From Hermatobates lingyangjiaoensis (lineage: Eukaryota > Arthropoda > Insecta > Hemiptera > Hermatobatidae), in assembly GCA_026182355.1 (NCBI GenBank), contig JAPFBL010000104.1:3155501-3219500 (forward strand): a DNA stretch of 64,000 bases, given 5' to 3'. Shown in pieces: positions 22,220 through 34,339 of the stretch. The position numbers and the translations under genes are program-made. Below the pieces are notes generated by a model. That model saw nothing but the letters and a program-made list of their open reading frames with translations. It was not told the DNA's origin and did no database searches. Every line of letters starts with the position of its first letter. The first letter of the stretch is position 1.

Positions 22220-23860
22220 TAAGGTTCCATTTACACAAGACATGGCCACAGAATAACTCAAATGCCCATTATGTTTTAAAAAAGGATGTCAGTTTTCTGA
22301 TATAATGTTCAACTATCACACTTGTCTGCAGAGCGCACTGAAAGTGATGTTTATTCTAAGACTGCGCACCTTCACTGGTCATCCTATCACTTAATGGCGG
22401 ATATGCCGAATCTAAAATCCGTTAATAAATAAAAATATAAAGATTGCAACTATTCCAAATGCAACATCTATTAAAACTGCTTCCACTACAGTCAATTTTC
22501 TAGAGATAAAATACGTTGATAAAGAAAGAGTTTTCATCAATTTATAACAGCAGTTTTTGATTTATATCCTCATATATTTTGATGTTTTCTTAAAAAAAGA
22601 AATATGAATGCAAAAAAACTTCTTATAATATACCAATAAATATTCGTTTTGACTAAATGGTTGTTCTCTCAAGCTATAATATCGTTATAAAATGTAAGAT
22701 TATACCCTCTTAATTCATCTAAGCTTGTATAAATCACTAGTTTCAAGATTTCTCTGAGTCAAAAGTTATATCTGTGGGACAGCTGAAATTTATTATCGTT
22801 GAAATGTATGTTTTTAAAATGATTAACTTTTTGCAACAAACAATTCATTTGGCCAAATAATATTATTTTACTAAGGACAATAATAAAAAAAAAACAAAAC
22901 TTTTTGAAAAATAAAGGGTAATCTTGGGTGAAGCAAGAGATATTTGTCAGGGTGGTGAGTCGGGGTTGTCTGAAACCCACACTTCGTCTTACTTCCCCCG
23001 CTTGCCATTCTTCAACCAACTTGTTTCTCGGTTAAATCGGCCAAAATGAATTTTCTAGCCTTAAAGGCTGCTTCAACACCAGTTTATTGATTGTTGCATT
23101 TCATATGGAAAACTAACTAGCGTTCCAAGCGTGTGCTCAAAAAAAGAATCTCTGTAGTAATAGACACTTAACTGTTGATCAACACTATACTTAAACGAAT
23201 TATAAAATTATGGATAATAAATTTATTTGACATATTGGCTGCTATGTGGATAGCACCAATATATTATAGTTATGCTGAATTTAGAAGGCCAGTTCAGCTA
23301 ATATCTGCTGTTCTAAAAGTGGGGCTAGTAGTGACACCTGCGTGTTCTCTGATCCAGTGAGCTTCCACGTGATGTGTTAATCATTTTTTTCCCATTTCCT
23401 TCTTATAAGCACAAAAATGAGTGCTACAATACTAAACCCTGTAATGACAGTGTCGTAAGCAGATATTATGTGTATTGCTCCTTAGACATAGCCTAAGTAT
23501 TATGAGACAATGTATGATCTGGAAATGAGTGAGATATTTTTAAAAGAAGATAGAAAAGACATTTATGAGAAAGAGTCATGTTACTACTTCTGTAATTAAT
23601 GATATTTTCAAGCAAAGTAGCGAAAAAAATCGGAAAAACAGAGGATTCTGCATTTGTAAACTGTTTGAAGAGTTCCAGTAAATATCTCAAACAATTTGTA
23701 GGAGCTTATCTGAAATAAATAGAAAGTTTAACTTACAAAATAACCAACCTATATATTAAAATGTAACAAGATTTTTTAAAATAAACATGTGGAACAAAAT
23801 CAATGCTAAACCACGTAAGAATAAAAAAAAATACGGAGATCACTTGTTTTGGTTCAACAC
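22220..23860. other. Unassigned AT-rich DNA
   Basis: No gene, RNA or repeat I can name. The 22920-23040 segment is slightly less AT-rich, without a coding signature. Confidence 0.4.
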
Positions 23861-23916
23861 TCTTATTCATTTTTCTTATTGTGGTTTAGAGATTGATATT
23901 AAAATGCATATATATA

Positions 23917-24220
23917 AATAAATAAAATAAATTCAAAACGAAGGAAAACACACAGAAAGACACAGACATAACTCACATCGATATTTCTACCATCGTCGTC
24001 ATCAGGAGGTGTAAAGTGCGAAGAGTCCCGCAGGAAGGCAGGGCGGTGACCGCGGGGTGACTGCCTTCCTGCGGGACTCTTCGCTCATTACACCTCCTGA
24101 TGACGACGATGGTAGAAATATCGATGTGAGTTATGTCAGTGTCTTTCTGTGTGTTTCTTTCGTTTTGAATTTATTTTATTTATTTAAAAAAGTCCGCTGG
24201 ACTGTTTCTTTTAATAATGC

Positions 24221-24266
<46 letters not shown>
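23917..24266. mobile_element. PLE palindrome (125-bp arms) ending in (TA)n
   Basis: Arms 23917-24041 and 24061-24185 are reverse complements around a 19-bp spacer. The right arm has CTGATGA (24097-24103), one extra base, GAC...GTA hairpin remnant, GAAA (24115-24118) and TATC then GATGTGAG. The single copy at 11518-11660 has the better hairpin. The left arm is the same sequence inverted. A (TA)n array follows at about 24230-24266. No coding sequence is attached. Confidence 0.75.
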
Positions 24267-24268
<2 letters not shown>

Positions 24269-24269
24269 C

Positions 24270-25755
24270 TACATGTTAATATTATTGATAGAAGAAATCA
24301 TAATACAACGATGAGGTAAGTGGACTAAGATAAATCCTGTAGTAACTGTAATTAGGTAAATAAGTATATGCATCCACTGCAAATTAGCTGCGAGGTTTGG
24401 GAATATGGGTTAGATGTCTATGATTTATAAGCTAGTAGGTGAAAAGATTGAATTGATTCTTAGGGAATTGGTTTGTACAATATTAGTGTAAGGGTTTAAA
24501 CACAATATTGAATTAGATTTATTCCAACGACCACTCTTAAAGAGTACAAACTATATGGGTCATAAGAAGAAAAATAATAAAGGAAAGTTCTAACTAAAAT
24601 CTGCTATGAGTTAAAAATTTCAAAACAGAAATACTGAGTTAATCAAAATAATGGAATATGAACTAACATTCTTAGGCTTTGGCAGATACTAACAAAAAAT
24701 ATTTATTCTTAACCAGAATGTTAATTTGCGAGTGTATTTATTATTGTTTTCATATAAATTAGAAATCAGAATAAATTTTATTTTAGCAAAAATCACAGTA
24801 AGATATTAATACTACTCGAATTCAAATTTTAACAAATATCTGGCATATTATAGGAATTAAACCTGTAGCTCTACTTCTTATCGATAGATGTATGTTCAAG
24901 TATACTATCTCTCAGATCTAAGTAAAAAAAAAAAAAAATAGAAATACGGTCACTCAAACTAAAATTCTACAAATTTTGAGTGTTTAGTACCAGAAGAAAA
25001 CAGGCTAATCACTAGACCACAAGAGCTTTCATTATCTAATGACATCATATATTCACACATATAATAAGAAATGCATTTATTAAAATAATTAAGACTACAA
25101 TTTTAAATGGATTTTCACAAGAGAGATATATCAAAATTAGTTAGCAGCGTTTGAGGAGAATCTTAAGAGGAATGTAAGGTAAGTTTTAGAATAAAGGAGG
25201 ATATCACAAGGGCTTAGGGTCTCTCTGTAACTGACTTTAAATGATCTCATTCCACGAGCAAGATATATTCAGCCAGGCCTACCAACTTATTCGGGCATTG
25301 AAAAATGATCTCGTCTGATAGCGGCCTAAAAAGGATTATGTAAAAAAGAAAACCGAGATCTAAAACAAAAAAAACAATGAATATTTAAAATATCTTAAAG
25401 ATATAATTACAAAGCTAAGTACAAAAAGTTAAATTTGCTTGATTTAAATTAGGCAATAAAGAATAAGTGAAATAATTATTGGTAGATATTAAATTCAAGA
25501 AATTATAAATACCAAATAGGCAGTCTACTTATATATAGTTAATAATAAAAGAAAATTACTCTCAATTTTCTCCTAGCTCGTCTTTTCAAAAGTTTGGCAA
25601 ATTTTTCTAATCTCGAACAAAATTAACAAATTAAGTAACTTTAAATCAAGCTGTAGATCTTAAAATTAACACAACAAACCAAATTTACAAAAAAAAAGGT
25701 AAATTAACAAAATAATAATTCTTGTCAAACAACAATTAAGCATAAAAAACAATGT
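24270..25755. other. Unassigned AT-rich DNA
   Basis: Nothing supportable. An A run lies at 24925-24939. Confidence 0.4.
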
Positions 25756-25783
25756 CATATATATATATATATATATATATATA

Positions 25784-26478
25784 AGTTCTATTGAAACCTA
25801 TGCCTATTTCTAGTATATCACTTTTCGTATTAATTTTTCCAATTTTCTCACCTCTGACTTCCATATGTTCGGGACAAGATGCATCAGTTCTCCAAAATTG
25901 TTTTTCCTGTACTCCAACATGTTTCGGTCATCATCGACCATTTTCAAGGATATTTATACAAAGGTAGTTTCACAACTTACATAAAACTAATAAAAATCTA
26001 AACAAAAAACTCGAATAAACTATACACAAAGTCAGCTACACATAATCATAACAACGGAGGTTATCAACAGGTAGTGACAAGGTGAGGTTTCCCCAGGGTC
26101 TTTTATTTACCTCTCCTTGACTGGTTCGATTCTGACTGCCTTCATAAGCTTCAAAATTCTTGTGAATCCACTGACCTGGCTGTTGATAGTAGGTTATTTT
26201 TCCAGGATAAAAATGGATTTCAAAATTTGTCATGCTATGGTCATGTTCCTGTTTTAATATCACGGTGTTGTCAGTTAGCATTTCCCTCGTTAATTTTAAT
26301 CCATATGCTGTTGTGACATGCTCCTTAGGTCCTCCGGATGCAAGATGCATTGTGAGCCTTCTAGAAAGCGTAGTTGTTAGACTAGAAATTTTATTTGTTG
26401 TAGACAAGGTGTTAGACTTGAAATAGGCATAGGTTTCAATTGAACTTGTATAAATGAAGGCCTGCTCCCCAAATATAC

Positions 26479-26480
<2 letters not shown>
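25784..26480 (-). mobile_element. PLE 3' fragment between two (TA)n arrays
   Basis: The element lies exactly between (TA)n arrays at 25757-25783 and 26481-26509. On the minus strand it holds the GIY-YIG-type C-terminal coding end, then a non-coding tail with a hammerhead-like remnant (25915-25960: TGGTC hairpin with GACC, GAAA, CATGTT, but CTGANGA decayed to TTGAAAA). A 29-bp piece of the coding region (26416-26444) is repeated in inverted orientation at 25784-25812, immediately inside the left (TA)n array. Confidence 0.7.
26036..26480 (-). pseudogene. PLE GIY-YIG endonuclease C-terminal fragment
   Basis: The open frame nominally starts at 26539, but its first residues translate a (TA)n array and flanking DNA. 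The meaningful part begins near 26480. The segment RRLTMHLASGGPKEH, then GLKLTREMLTDNTVILKQEH, matches my recollection of the C-terminal half of the GIY-YIG endonuclease domain of Penelope-like elements. PLEs use this domain to nick target DNA for reverse transcription. The N-terminal half with the GIY-YIG residues is missing and the tail diverges, so it is a non-functional fragment. It is the only well-preserved endonuclease piece in the window. Confidence 0.65.
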
Positions 26481-26511
<31 letters not shown>

Positions 26512-26722
26512 TGTTCAAACCACAAATGAAATGGGACAAACAAGACTGGTTTGATCATTTATTGTTGTTTCACGTGTTTATGTGAAATCTATATAAATAA
26601 AATAATGATTTTGTCTGTACATTGCTTAGAACTGACTCATTTCAATTTTTTTTTACTTTTCATACATTGGAGAAACCGAATCCACCCTTAGAAAAATTTC
26701 TGTCGGTTTGTCCGCAAAATTT

Positions 26723-27090
26723 TGTCACAAGTAACCTCAGCCACCATAAGACATATCAAGCTGAAACTTTTACAATAGATTTATGTATGTCTAACTTAAA
26801 ATATAGGCTCTGAATCGATAGGAAATTCAACGTAAAAGTGAAGTTATGGGCGTTTAAAGCAAAAACGTTTGTCACAAGTAAACTCAGCCACCATGAGACA
26901 TAGCAAGCTGAAACTTTGACACTAGATTTCTGTATGCCTAACTTAAAATATAGGAAAAAGCTGAAGGAGAGACAGCTAATGTGGTGTATACAGAGGCATT
27001 TGTTTAACACTGTCCTAATACTGATATTTTCTACTATTCTACAATTGATAGATTGATAATTCAGTGTAGAAGCGAAGTTATGGGGCCTTA
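26723..27090. repeat. Tandem duplication in the Helitron 5' region, with an inserted 3' piece
   Basis: Two copies of a unit starting TTTGTCACAAGTAA(A/C)CTCAG sit side by side (26725 and 26869). The second is interrupted after AAAATATAGG by about 90 bp (26961-27051) that matches the Helitron's own 3' region (27848-27931: AGAGACAGCTAATGTGGTGT and onwards). After the insert the first unit's text resumes (GTGAAGTTATGGG-like, 27070-27090). Confidence 0.8.
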
Positions 27091-27339
27091 AGCTGTATTT
27101 TCCTAACTTCACAGATAAGTTTGTTTTCAAAATGCACAGGTGTGGCAAGTAGGTATTGTTAGTTGATTTTAATTTAATTGGAGTATATGAATATATTGCG
27201 TATTTGATATCATTGAAAAAGTTTTTATCAGAGTTGAGGATGTACTATCTATTAAGAATAAATGGTTTTGTGAACGAGAAATGCTCAAGCCTTACTAATC
27301 CACAGGCAGGAAAAACCAACAAACAAGTTCTTACGCTAT

Positions 27340-27890
27340 ATCATACCGAAGAAAGAACTTACAAGTCAGTACAGAGAGTGATTAGTGATGAGGAAGCAGT
27401 TCATTATCTAACTGAATTTCTTGATTCCGTGCCTGCTATGAGTAAAAACTTAAAGTAGGAGCACCAATCATGCTGCAATTTAGTAGCCATAACAAAGTTC
27501 ATGTTACGAAACGTGAGTGCCCAAAACTGTGCAACGAGACACGACTCAAAGTTCGCGGTCTGTACAGATATGCCATAGAGGCGGACATAATGACTAGGTG
27601 TGGTATTGGGGAGTCTGTGTGTATACCACGGATACAATTGATTCCGTGGCACTATTTGTTTCCGTTGAAGTCATTGTAAAGTCCTTTGAGAGTTTATTTC
27701 TCATTGAGGTTAACTAAGTTGCAAAGGAAGACTTTATCTAACGCAGGAATTCAAGTTAGTGAGACCAAGTTTTTCTCACATGGTCAACTGTAGTTTACTT
27801 GCTCAACTGTCAGAGGAGGTTCCAACTGTTTGCTCTTCCATGAACCTGAAGTAGAGACAGCTAATGTGGTGTATACAGAGGCATTTGTTT
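27340..27890 (+). pseudogene. Helitron helicase (Pif1-like) C-terminal remnant
   Basis: Across several frames the order of the RepHel C-terminus is visible: EAVHYLTEFLDSVPAM (27370-27440), GAPIML near 27462, PKLCNETRLKVRGLYRYAIE and SVCIPRIQLIP (27515-27650), FFSHGQL near 27775, and ETANVVYTEAF at 27855-27890. In Pif1-like helicases these include the motif around C-N-G-T-R-L and the late motifs with SHGQLYVA-CSR. Frameshifts and stops between blocks and the loss of all ATP-binding motifs show it cannot act as a helicase. Confidence 0.75.
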
Positions 27891-28049
27891 AACACTGTAC
27901 TAATACTGATATTTTCTACTATTCTATAATTTCTAATTATATTATTAGTATAATACTATAATTGGTATGGTATTCCATGGTTTTTTGGAATACTAAGTAT
28001 AATAGAATATTTGATTCCGTCAAAGACGGGTACATTTGCTAGTCTTTAT

Positions 28050-31000
28050 ATATATATAAACATCTTAACTGCAATAATAAATTCGGAACTTGGAATATGA
28101 TCTTTCGTTAAAGCACTTGGTTCTGTTTTAAGTCATATGGTTGGTCATAGGTTGGCATATGGTATACATAGCATTTACGTATGGAGTAAAAGAATAAGGA
28201 GAAAAGGAGAAAAAAGATTTGAACATGGGATACAATAACAAATGAGGAAAACAGTATTTGCCGATTAACGTGCAGAATAGATCTGTTGTAAATTGATGCA
28301 TCATTGATACAAAGTAAAAACTAACCGATGAATATATAAGATAGTTAGTAAAACTCGATAGTTTTGTGAAATTTTGTAAATTTATTTACAGCATTCTTCT
28401 GGAGAATAGTGTAAAATAATGCTGAACAAAACGTAGAAAAAAAATAAAAATAATTATAAACTTTATATAGTAAAATGTATAAGATGTTGTATTCAGAATT
28501 CAATAAAAGTGGAAGCCAAATGATGTGTTAAGTGGAAAATATAAAAAACAAATCCAAATGACGTACGACACATAATGAAATGCAGCGTGAGAAGCCAGAC
28601 GGCTTTCGTTTACCTCATATTTTTTAAAAGCCTGCTCCGACTTTGCAACATTCGCACAGGTGAACAGTAACAATAATTATTAGTTTGACAGGCTTTTTTA
28701 TTTAAAATACTGGTATACCTGCTTTGTCATTTCTCTAATGGATAGTGCCTGCGCTAACCATCAAAGAGATCAACTTCAGTTAGAAATGACAATAAATAAA
28801 AACGAATAGATACAAATAAATATCAAAAATATTATCTAAGACTAATACTTTTACAATTTTACAAGTATAATTATAATAATTACTGTTGTAATAATAACTT
28901 TTGTTTTGTTCCAATAGAAAGGAACAGTTTAGTGTTTTATTAATCACACGAATAAAAAGAAATTCAAACGAATGGAACATTACCAGATTTTAAAGTATGA
29001 AGATAATTGGCTCCATTTCAATGTCTGCATCACTTACAGGTCAATAACAAAATAACAAATATCAAACGCCAATAATAAGCTTTTATAGTTTTTTATGATT
29101 TCCAGGGCTGGGATGTCGCAGAGAAAAATGTTTCAAATATAATTTGTAGAAAATATTATTCATTATTGACCATATTCTATAAGAATTTTCTTAAGTCAAT
29201 CGTTTTAAAATGTTTTAATCAGAATATTTAAAAAAAAATATTTCAATATAATCAAGTTCTTATACATACAATTGTTTTAGGATTTAAAAATATAGATATA
29301 GACTTGGGCAAGATTTAAGAAGTTATCCATATGAATAAAAACCTTTTCAAGGCGTAATTAACGGTCCTTAGTCTTATTTGATTATTGTTTATCACTGAAG
29401 ACACAAATGTCACGCTGTGTAAGTGACACATCAATTAATAAACTAATTTTTTATTAGTTATGCGTTAATAACAGATTTTATTGAAGGAATAAAATATGCT
29501 ATATTCATATTTTAAACCGAGATTATTATTCTAAGTTCAAAATAAAATAATTTCAACCTTATTATTGAACAAAAAGAAAAAAAAGCCTTTTTATTTGCTA
29601 ACTAGCTCAATCAATCTCGATCAAATTAAAAATATATTATCTATAATTTATACAGATAGTATAGTTCATTTATTCCTTTTCCAGAAAAAAAATCGAAACT
29701 GCTGATCTATAAGGATAAATTCTATCCTGACTGCATACTATACATACAGGTATTATATATGTATATGTACGCTAAACATGTATGTATACATACATATTAA
29801 CAGAAACTTCAATTAAAATCATTTGAACAAATTTCTACAAAATTTAAAAAAAAAATCATTTTTTCTGTGAAAAATGTTTCCGTAACAAGACTAAATCGAC
29901 TATATTATTTATGAAATTTATATTAAATTTGATCAAGATTGATAGAGAATCAAATAAATACAACTTTTTTGTTCAATAATTAGATTTTAAAGCATCGTGA
30001 CATTTGTTTCTTCAGTGATCCTGAAATTTAAAGTGAAAAAGTAGGAATTTTTTTTTCATAAACAATTAACAAATAAAAGGAACATCTTAAATAAGATGTT
30101 TGGTTATTATAACTTTTTTAAATTTTAAAAATTATTGCTTATATATAAATACAGGAAACATAAACACATGTACAGACTAATTTACGAACTGTTGTTATTG
30201 AGCTCAAATGACGAAAACTTTTTCAGTTCAAGCACGATTTCAAAATTTTGTACTGAACAGAATGTTATACATTATTATTCTATATGTCATGGAGAAAGTT
30301 AATGAAAACAATACGTAGAACAAGGTTTCATGGAGTTCTCAAAAGTACAATAAAATAATATTTTAAATGATGTGAATAGAAAATTACTAATGGATTGCAT
30401 ATATCAACAATTTATATGACCCAGGTATTTAGAAGTGAATAATATACGGAGGTAAAATGATGCGACAAGTTGAACACAAGAAATGGAATAGGTTACTGTT
30501 TGCTTTCTGATAAATGAGTTTTGTCATAGGAAGGAGGAGGCCATTTCAAATTAAGAAACACAAGGTGTTGCAGTCCTTTGCCAATTCTCTACCTTTAGCA
30601 ATCTCATTATCTCTGGTCTTGATGTTCTAGCTCCAAACAAAAACAGTCTTTATTCTTTTTATCTTAGTCGATTAGCTTAATCAACGCTTTAATGTTATTA
30701 TCTCTTTGTATTAGTCGAGTTCAAAACTTAATCGTTTATTCCTAAACAAATAAAAAAAAAGTTAGTAACAAAATGCTTTTAAAATATTTATATTGTGATA
30801 TTATTATTTATAAAATAATAGATAATTAAATTTATAATCTTCTCATTTATAACTTCATGATTTTAGTTAACATATTATAGCATCTAAGTACTATAACTAA
30901 TTTATTATTATTGGCAATCACATGCTTTGACCCTTAACCATCAAACAACAAATAGAAGTTCTACTGAAAGAAAACCTTGTTATTTAATTATTATGATTTA

Positions 31001-31360
31001 TAACATGATTTGATAGTGACCCTTATCAAATGCACTAGTGCTGCTAGAACAAAATAACTTATTTATGAAAACGTCATTATTGTTAAGAGATGAAATTGTA
31101 TTGTGACTTGGTATAAAGTGATCTAAAACCTGGTTATTTTGCTTCAGTCAATAAGACTGAAAATTTATTACAATTAATCTGGAGTCTTAATTTAGCAGTA
31201 GTACATTATATTAGGTTAGATTAAATTCTAAAGTTAATGAAAACTCTCAGTTAGTTATTCAGTGTTCAGCAAAAAGAATAACTCTTTATTTCTTCAAAAA
31301 CTAGTACAATTAAGGAGCTGTTTTACGTAATGTGACGCTATATTTGAGCTATTTAATCTA
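28050..31360. other. Long unassigned AT-rich stretch
   Basis: More than 3 kb without any gene, RNA or repeat I can support. The 30520-30640 segment is somewhat less AT-rich. There are no long open frames and no long self-complementarity visible by eye. Confidence 0.45.
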
Positions 31361-31917
31361 CAGCAGAGGTGGGCAATCTACGGCTCGTCACGAGATACTG
31401 TACGGTTTGCGGTGGTTTGCAGACACGAATAGCAAATACCAGTTATGATGAAATTGATAACATTAAATATATGACTAAATTGAATCAAGCAGCAGCCAAC
31501 TGTATCATAAACAGTGAAAATTCATTGTTTATTTTTTGGTATTTTTGAATGAATTAAAATTTAGTTGGTCACTTTTTCCTCACCAAAGCATTGAGTAAGA
31601 CGGAGCACATTTAAGCAGAAACTTTACTATTCCTAAAAGCGTTTAGGATAGCACATCCTACTATTTAGAATGATTTGGAAATGGTAACTTTTTATTTAAA
31701 TAGTACTCTTTTATTTCAATATTTGGTACTATTCAAGGAATTTTTTAACTGCTCTGGTTAACAGTTACTTTGTGGCTGTTGTTTTTTCTTGTTGTTGTGC
31801 TACTTCTTTCACTTTCTACAATACCTGTTCATTTTGTGGTAGTTTCGTGGTATCCACAAAGTTTGTATGCCTGTTGATACAAACCTACAGTTTGTATTTT
31901 TGAGTTATCTCACAAAG

Positions 31918-32200
31918 ATGTCCATTACGAGTTGTCTAAACAATCTAAAAGGAGAAAGATTGATAATAAATGCTAAGTCTTTAACAAAGACTGTATAGAA
32001 AGATATTTCTTTAGTGATGTTGGATTTAAAGTTTACGAGTATGCTTGAGCTGTCATGAAAGCATTGTTCTGTTTGAGGAATATAATTTGAAACGTCACTT
32101 TCAAACCAAACAAACTAACTTTGGACATAATAAAAATGAGCAACCTAAAATGAAAGCATTAGATCTGGTAAAGTTTTATTACATTATTTAGTAATTAGTT
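31918..32200 (+). pseudogene. hAT transposase BED finger region
   Basis: In a frame starting near 32042 the text CLSCHESIVLFEEYNLKRHF has the C-x2-C and first histidine of a BED zinc finger. The second histidine position (H-x-x-x-K-Q instead of K-H) is lost. A frameshift separates it from the preceding YFFSDVGFKVYEY segment. BED fingers bind transposon ends in hAT transposases. Confidence 0.65.
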
Positions 32201-32386
32201 TTGTATTAGACACCAGAATTACAAAGAGTAACAACGTTTTTGCAGGACTTAAAAATTTATTAAAGATCGTTTGGTTGATGTTGTCAGTGTTGTGTGTCTT
32301 AAAGTCAAGTCAAAAGTAGAAGCCATACCTTTGTCATGAAGTTCTATCGTTCGTCGCATTGATGACTTTGTCTCGGATATTCAAGA

Positions 32387-33254
32387 ATGGTTGTTAACAA
32401 CAAGCCGCTTTCTCTTGCTTTAGATGAAAATACTGACTTTCGGGATACTGCCCAATTGAGTATCTACATCAGAGGAATTGACGACAAATTTTACATAACA
32501 GAGAAATTGTTACAAGTAAAATCTCTCAAAGCCATTATTATTTCAAAAGATTTGTACAACAGTATTACTTAGGTAGCAATCAAATTTGGATAAATTCGCA
32601 TATTAAAACCAAAGGTGCTCTTTCATTCACTGATAAACATTCTGGCCTTGTAAAACTGTTGAATGATGAAATATTAATTTGTAAATTTAATAAGACCAAA
32701 GAACAAGAAGCACAGTCAATTACAAAGTTTCTTGAATGATAATGAAACAGATTCTACTGATAGGACTGATGTACATTACCTCACAAATATATGTTGGTCA
32801 ACTATTGAGAAAGTATTGAAAAGAGTGTGGGATTTTCTTGTGAAAAGAACACAGATTTAGTAATTAAACAAGAAATTACTAAAGGCTGTTTGCTCACTAC
32901 TTGTACATGGAGTTGAGATCCTTTCAGTTAAAGCTTATATCATTTTCTAAGCGGTAGAATGAATAGAACTTTACTCATTTACCTCATTTGAAAACACAAC
33001 TGATATAGTTCTACAAGCTTTTGCAGACAGGTGTGGTTGTCAGCTGCTTGCATTGCACGATGACTTCATCAAACGACTTGCTGGTTTCGAGGCATGCAAG
33101 ATGTTTTGATTTTCTTAGCTCACCTTTCAATCGTAATATTAAAACAACTGTCGATGACCTTCAGACTGCGGAACTGATTGATCCGCATGCCGACAATTCT
33201 TTGAAGTGGGTATTTGAAAATAAACCAGTAATTGAATTTTATTCTTCTTGGTAA
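32387..33254 (+). pseudogene. hAT transposase catalytic and middle region
   Basis: The open frame at 32387-32572 contains SLALDENTDFRDTAQLSIYI then RGIDDKFYITE. This matches the region of the first catalytic aspartate in hAT transposases of the GTF2IRD2/ZBED type (usually S-x-A-L-D-E-S-T-D). The frame at 33021-33254 contains FNRNIKTTVDDLQTAELID and a WVFENKPVIEFY end. Between them stops and frameshifts interrupt the text. No intact RNase H-like fold can be made. Confidence 0.7.
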
Positions 33255-33459
33255 TCATAAATGTTTAAGAATCTTAAAACTTTTCAAGAAAAAAGTTTGT
33301 CATGTTTGCTTCTGCTTATATTTGTGAATAGACATTCTCAATAATGAAAGCTAACAAAACAATGAACAATCTCTTTTCACCTATAAAAATGTTCAATGAG
33401 TGCTGATAATTCGCACAAATACAGCCATGAAAAATTATTTGAAAAAATTATACATTTTT

Positions 33460-33975
33460 TATGCAATTATTTGTTGCATGAAAAATAAGCGTATGATTTT
33501 GCTCAAAGGTATTATCGATGTAAATCATTTACAAATTTCGCAAATAATTAATTATTTATTTGAAAGTAAAAGATATTTTATTAATGAATAAGAAAAATTG
33601 TACATATATTTCTTACTGAATTAGTAAATTATTTTTAGTAATTTACAAGATGAATTTCAAAATAATTTCGGTTTTAGTTATGCAAGAATTTAATATTTTC
33701 CTATATAGCATCGTTTTATATTTCACTTTTTTAAAAGTGCAAATTGCAACTTTTTCTATTATTTTAATATTGGTCAGTGCTGAAGTTTATTGCAAATATT
33801 GCTTGCAGTTCTTTTCTTAGAATGTGAGCAATCAAAGATGAATTCTTCCTATTCGAGCGGTGCACAAAATTCTTTTTTAACTCCCCATTCTACTTTTGGT
33901 TTTAGCTAAATCACTTATTCATTGTTAATAGATATATTGAAGAGACCATTGAAGTTAGTTAGCATATAGGACTAC
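33460..33975. other. AT-rich DNA after the hAT remnant
   Basis: No recognisable hAT right end and no gene. Confidence 0.4.
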
Positions 33976-33979
33976 CGCG

Positions 33980-34330
33980 ATTTGTTTGGCAGCAGAGCCT
34001 TGTGGCTTCATCAGGCCGAAAATTACTATCTTCAAACCTAAAGAAGGAGGTCTATGATTTATTTTTTTCCACTTTTCAGTCATTCTTCAGTCGTAAGTTT
34101 TTTTTTAAGCCATATATTATTGGGCAACTGAACCCGTCGTTTATTAATTTTACAAATTGTATATCACCTTCTCTGTAGATGATTTCATCCCTCTGTACCC
34201 AATTACTTTTTTTATTATTATTATAAATTAAAATATCGGACTCATTGTATGACAGTACATTAGTCTTGAGAATCAATAAACATATCGGGACACTAAAATA
34301 AATGAAGCATCTTTGAAATATTGACATGTC
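33980..34330 (-). pseudogene. PLE C-terminal coding end and 3' terminus
   Basis: The minus-strand frame 34076-34327 contains SDILIYNNNKKSNWVQRDE and later INDGFSCPIIYGLKKNL. These resemble the last part of a PLE GIY-YIG domain and the conserved tail after it (NWxQR...I...LNR..G..LPPIY type). Downstream on the same strand comes CTGATGA (complement of 34007-34013), a GCC/GGC hairpin and CCAAACAAATCGCGGTAGTC, a hammerhead-like layout in which GAAA has become CAAA. It is a third PLE lineage, diverged from PLE A and B. Confidence 0.5.
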
Positions 34331-34339
34331 AGTAATGCT

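Larger units (their letters stand above)
26588..28042 (+). mobile_element. Non-autonomous Helitron, complete at both ends
   Basis: The 5' end is A|TCTATATAAATAAAATAAT, followed by TTTTGTCTGT. The 3' end has hairpin CCGTC-AAA-GACGG (28017-28029) followed by GTACATTTG and CTAG (28039-28042), then T. TC at the start, a GC hairpin and CTAG (CTRR) at the end, and insertion between A and T are the defining marks of Helitrons. The 1455-bp body contains a direct duplication (26723-26866 and 26867-27090) and a broken piece of the RepHel helicase. The Rep domain and most of the helicase are absent, so it would depend on another copy. Confidence 0.85.
31369..33450 (+). mobile_element. Decayed hAT transposon (ZBED/GTF2IRD2-like lineage)
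   Basis: The left end CAGAGGTGGGCAATCTACGG (starting near 31373) resembles hAT terminal repeats. Inside, the transposase is spread over all three frames in correct order: a basic KRRKID stretch and BED-type finger (31945-32150), a SLALDEN catalytic segment (32409), a middle region (32850-33250), and the C-terminal dimerisation segment near 33316-33430 (TFSIMKANKTMNN, then LRIRTNTA). I could not find a matching right terminal repeat, so the element is truncated or too decayed at its 3' end. Confidence 0.75.

Noticed and set aside
26481..26539. N-terminal part of the 167-codon minus frame (26036-26539)
   Set aside because: These residues translate a (TA)n array and flanking DNA. Only the downstream GIY-YIG-like part is meaningful.
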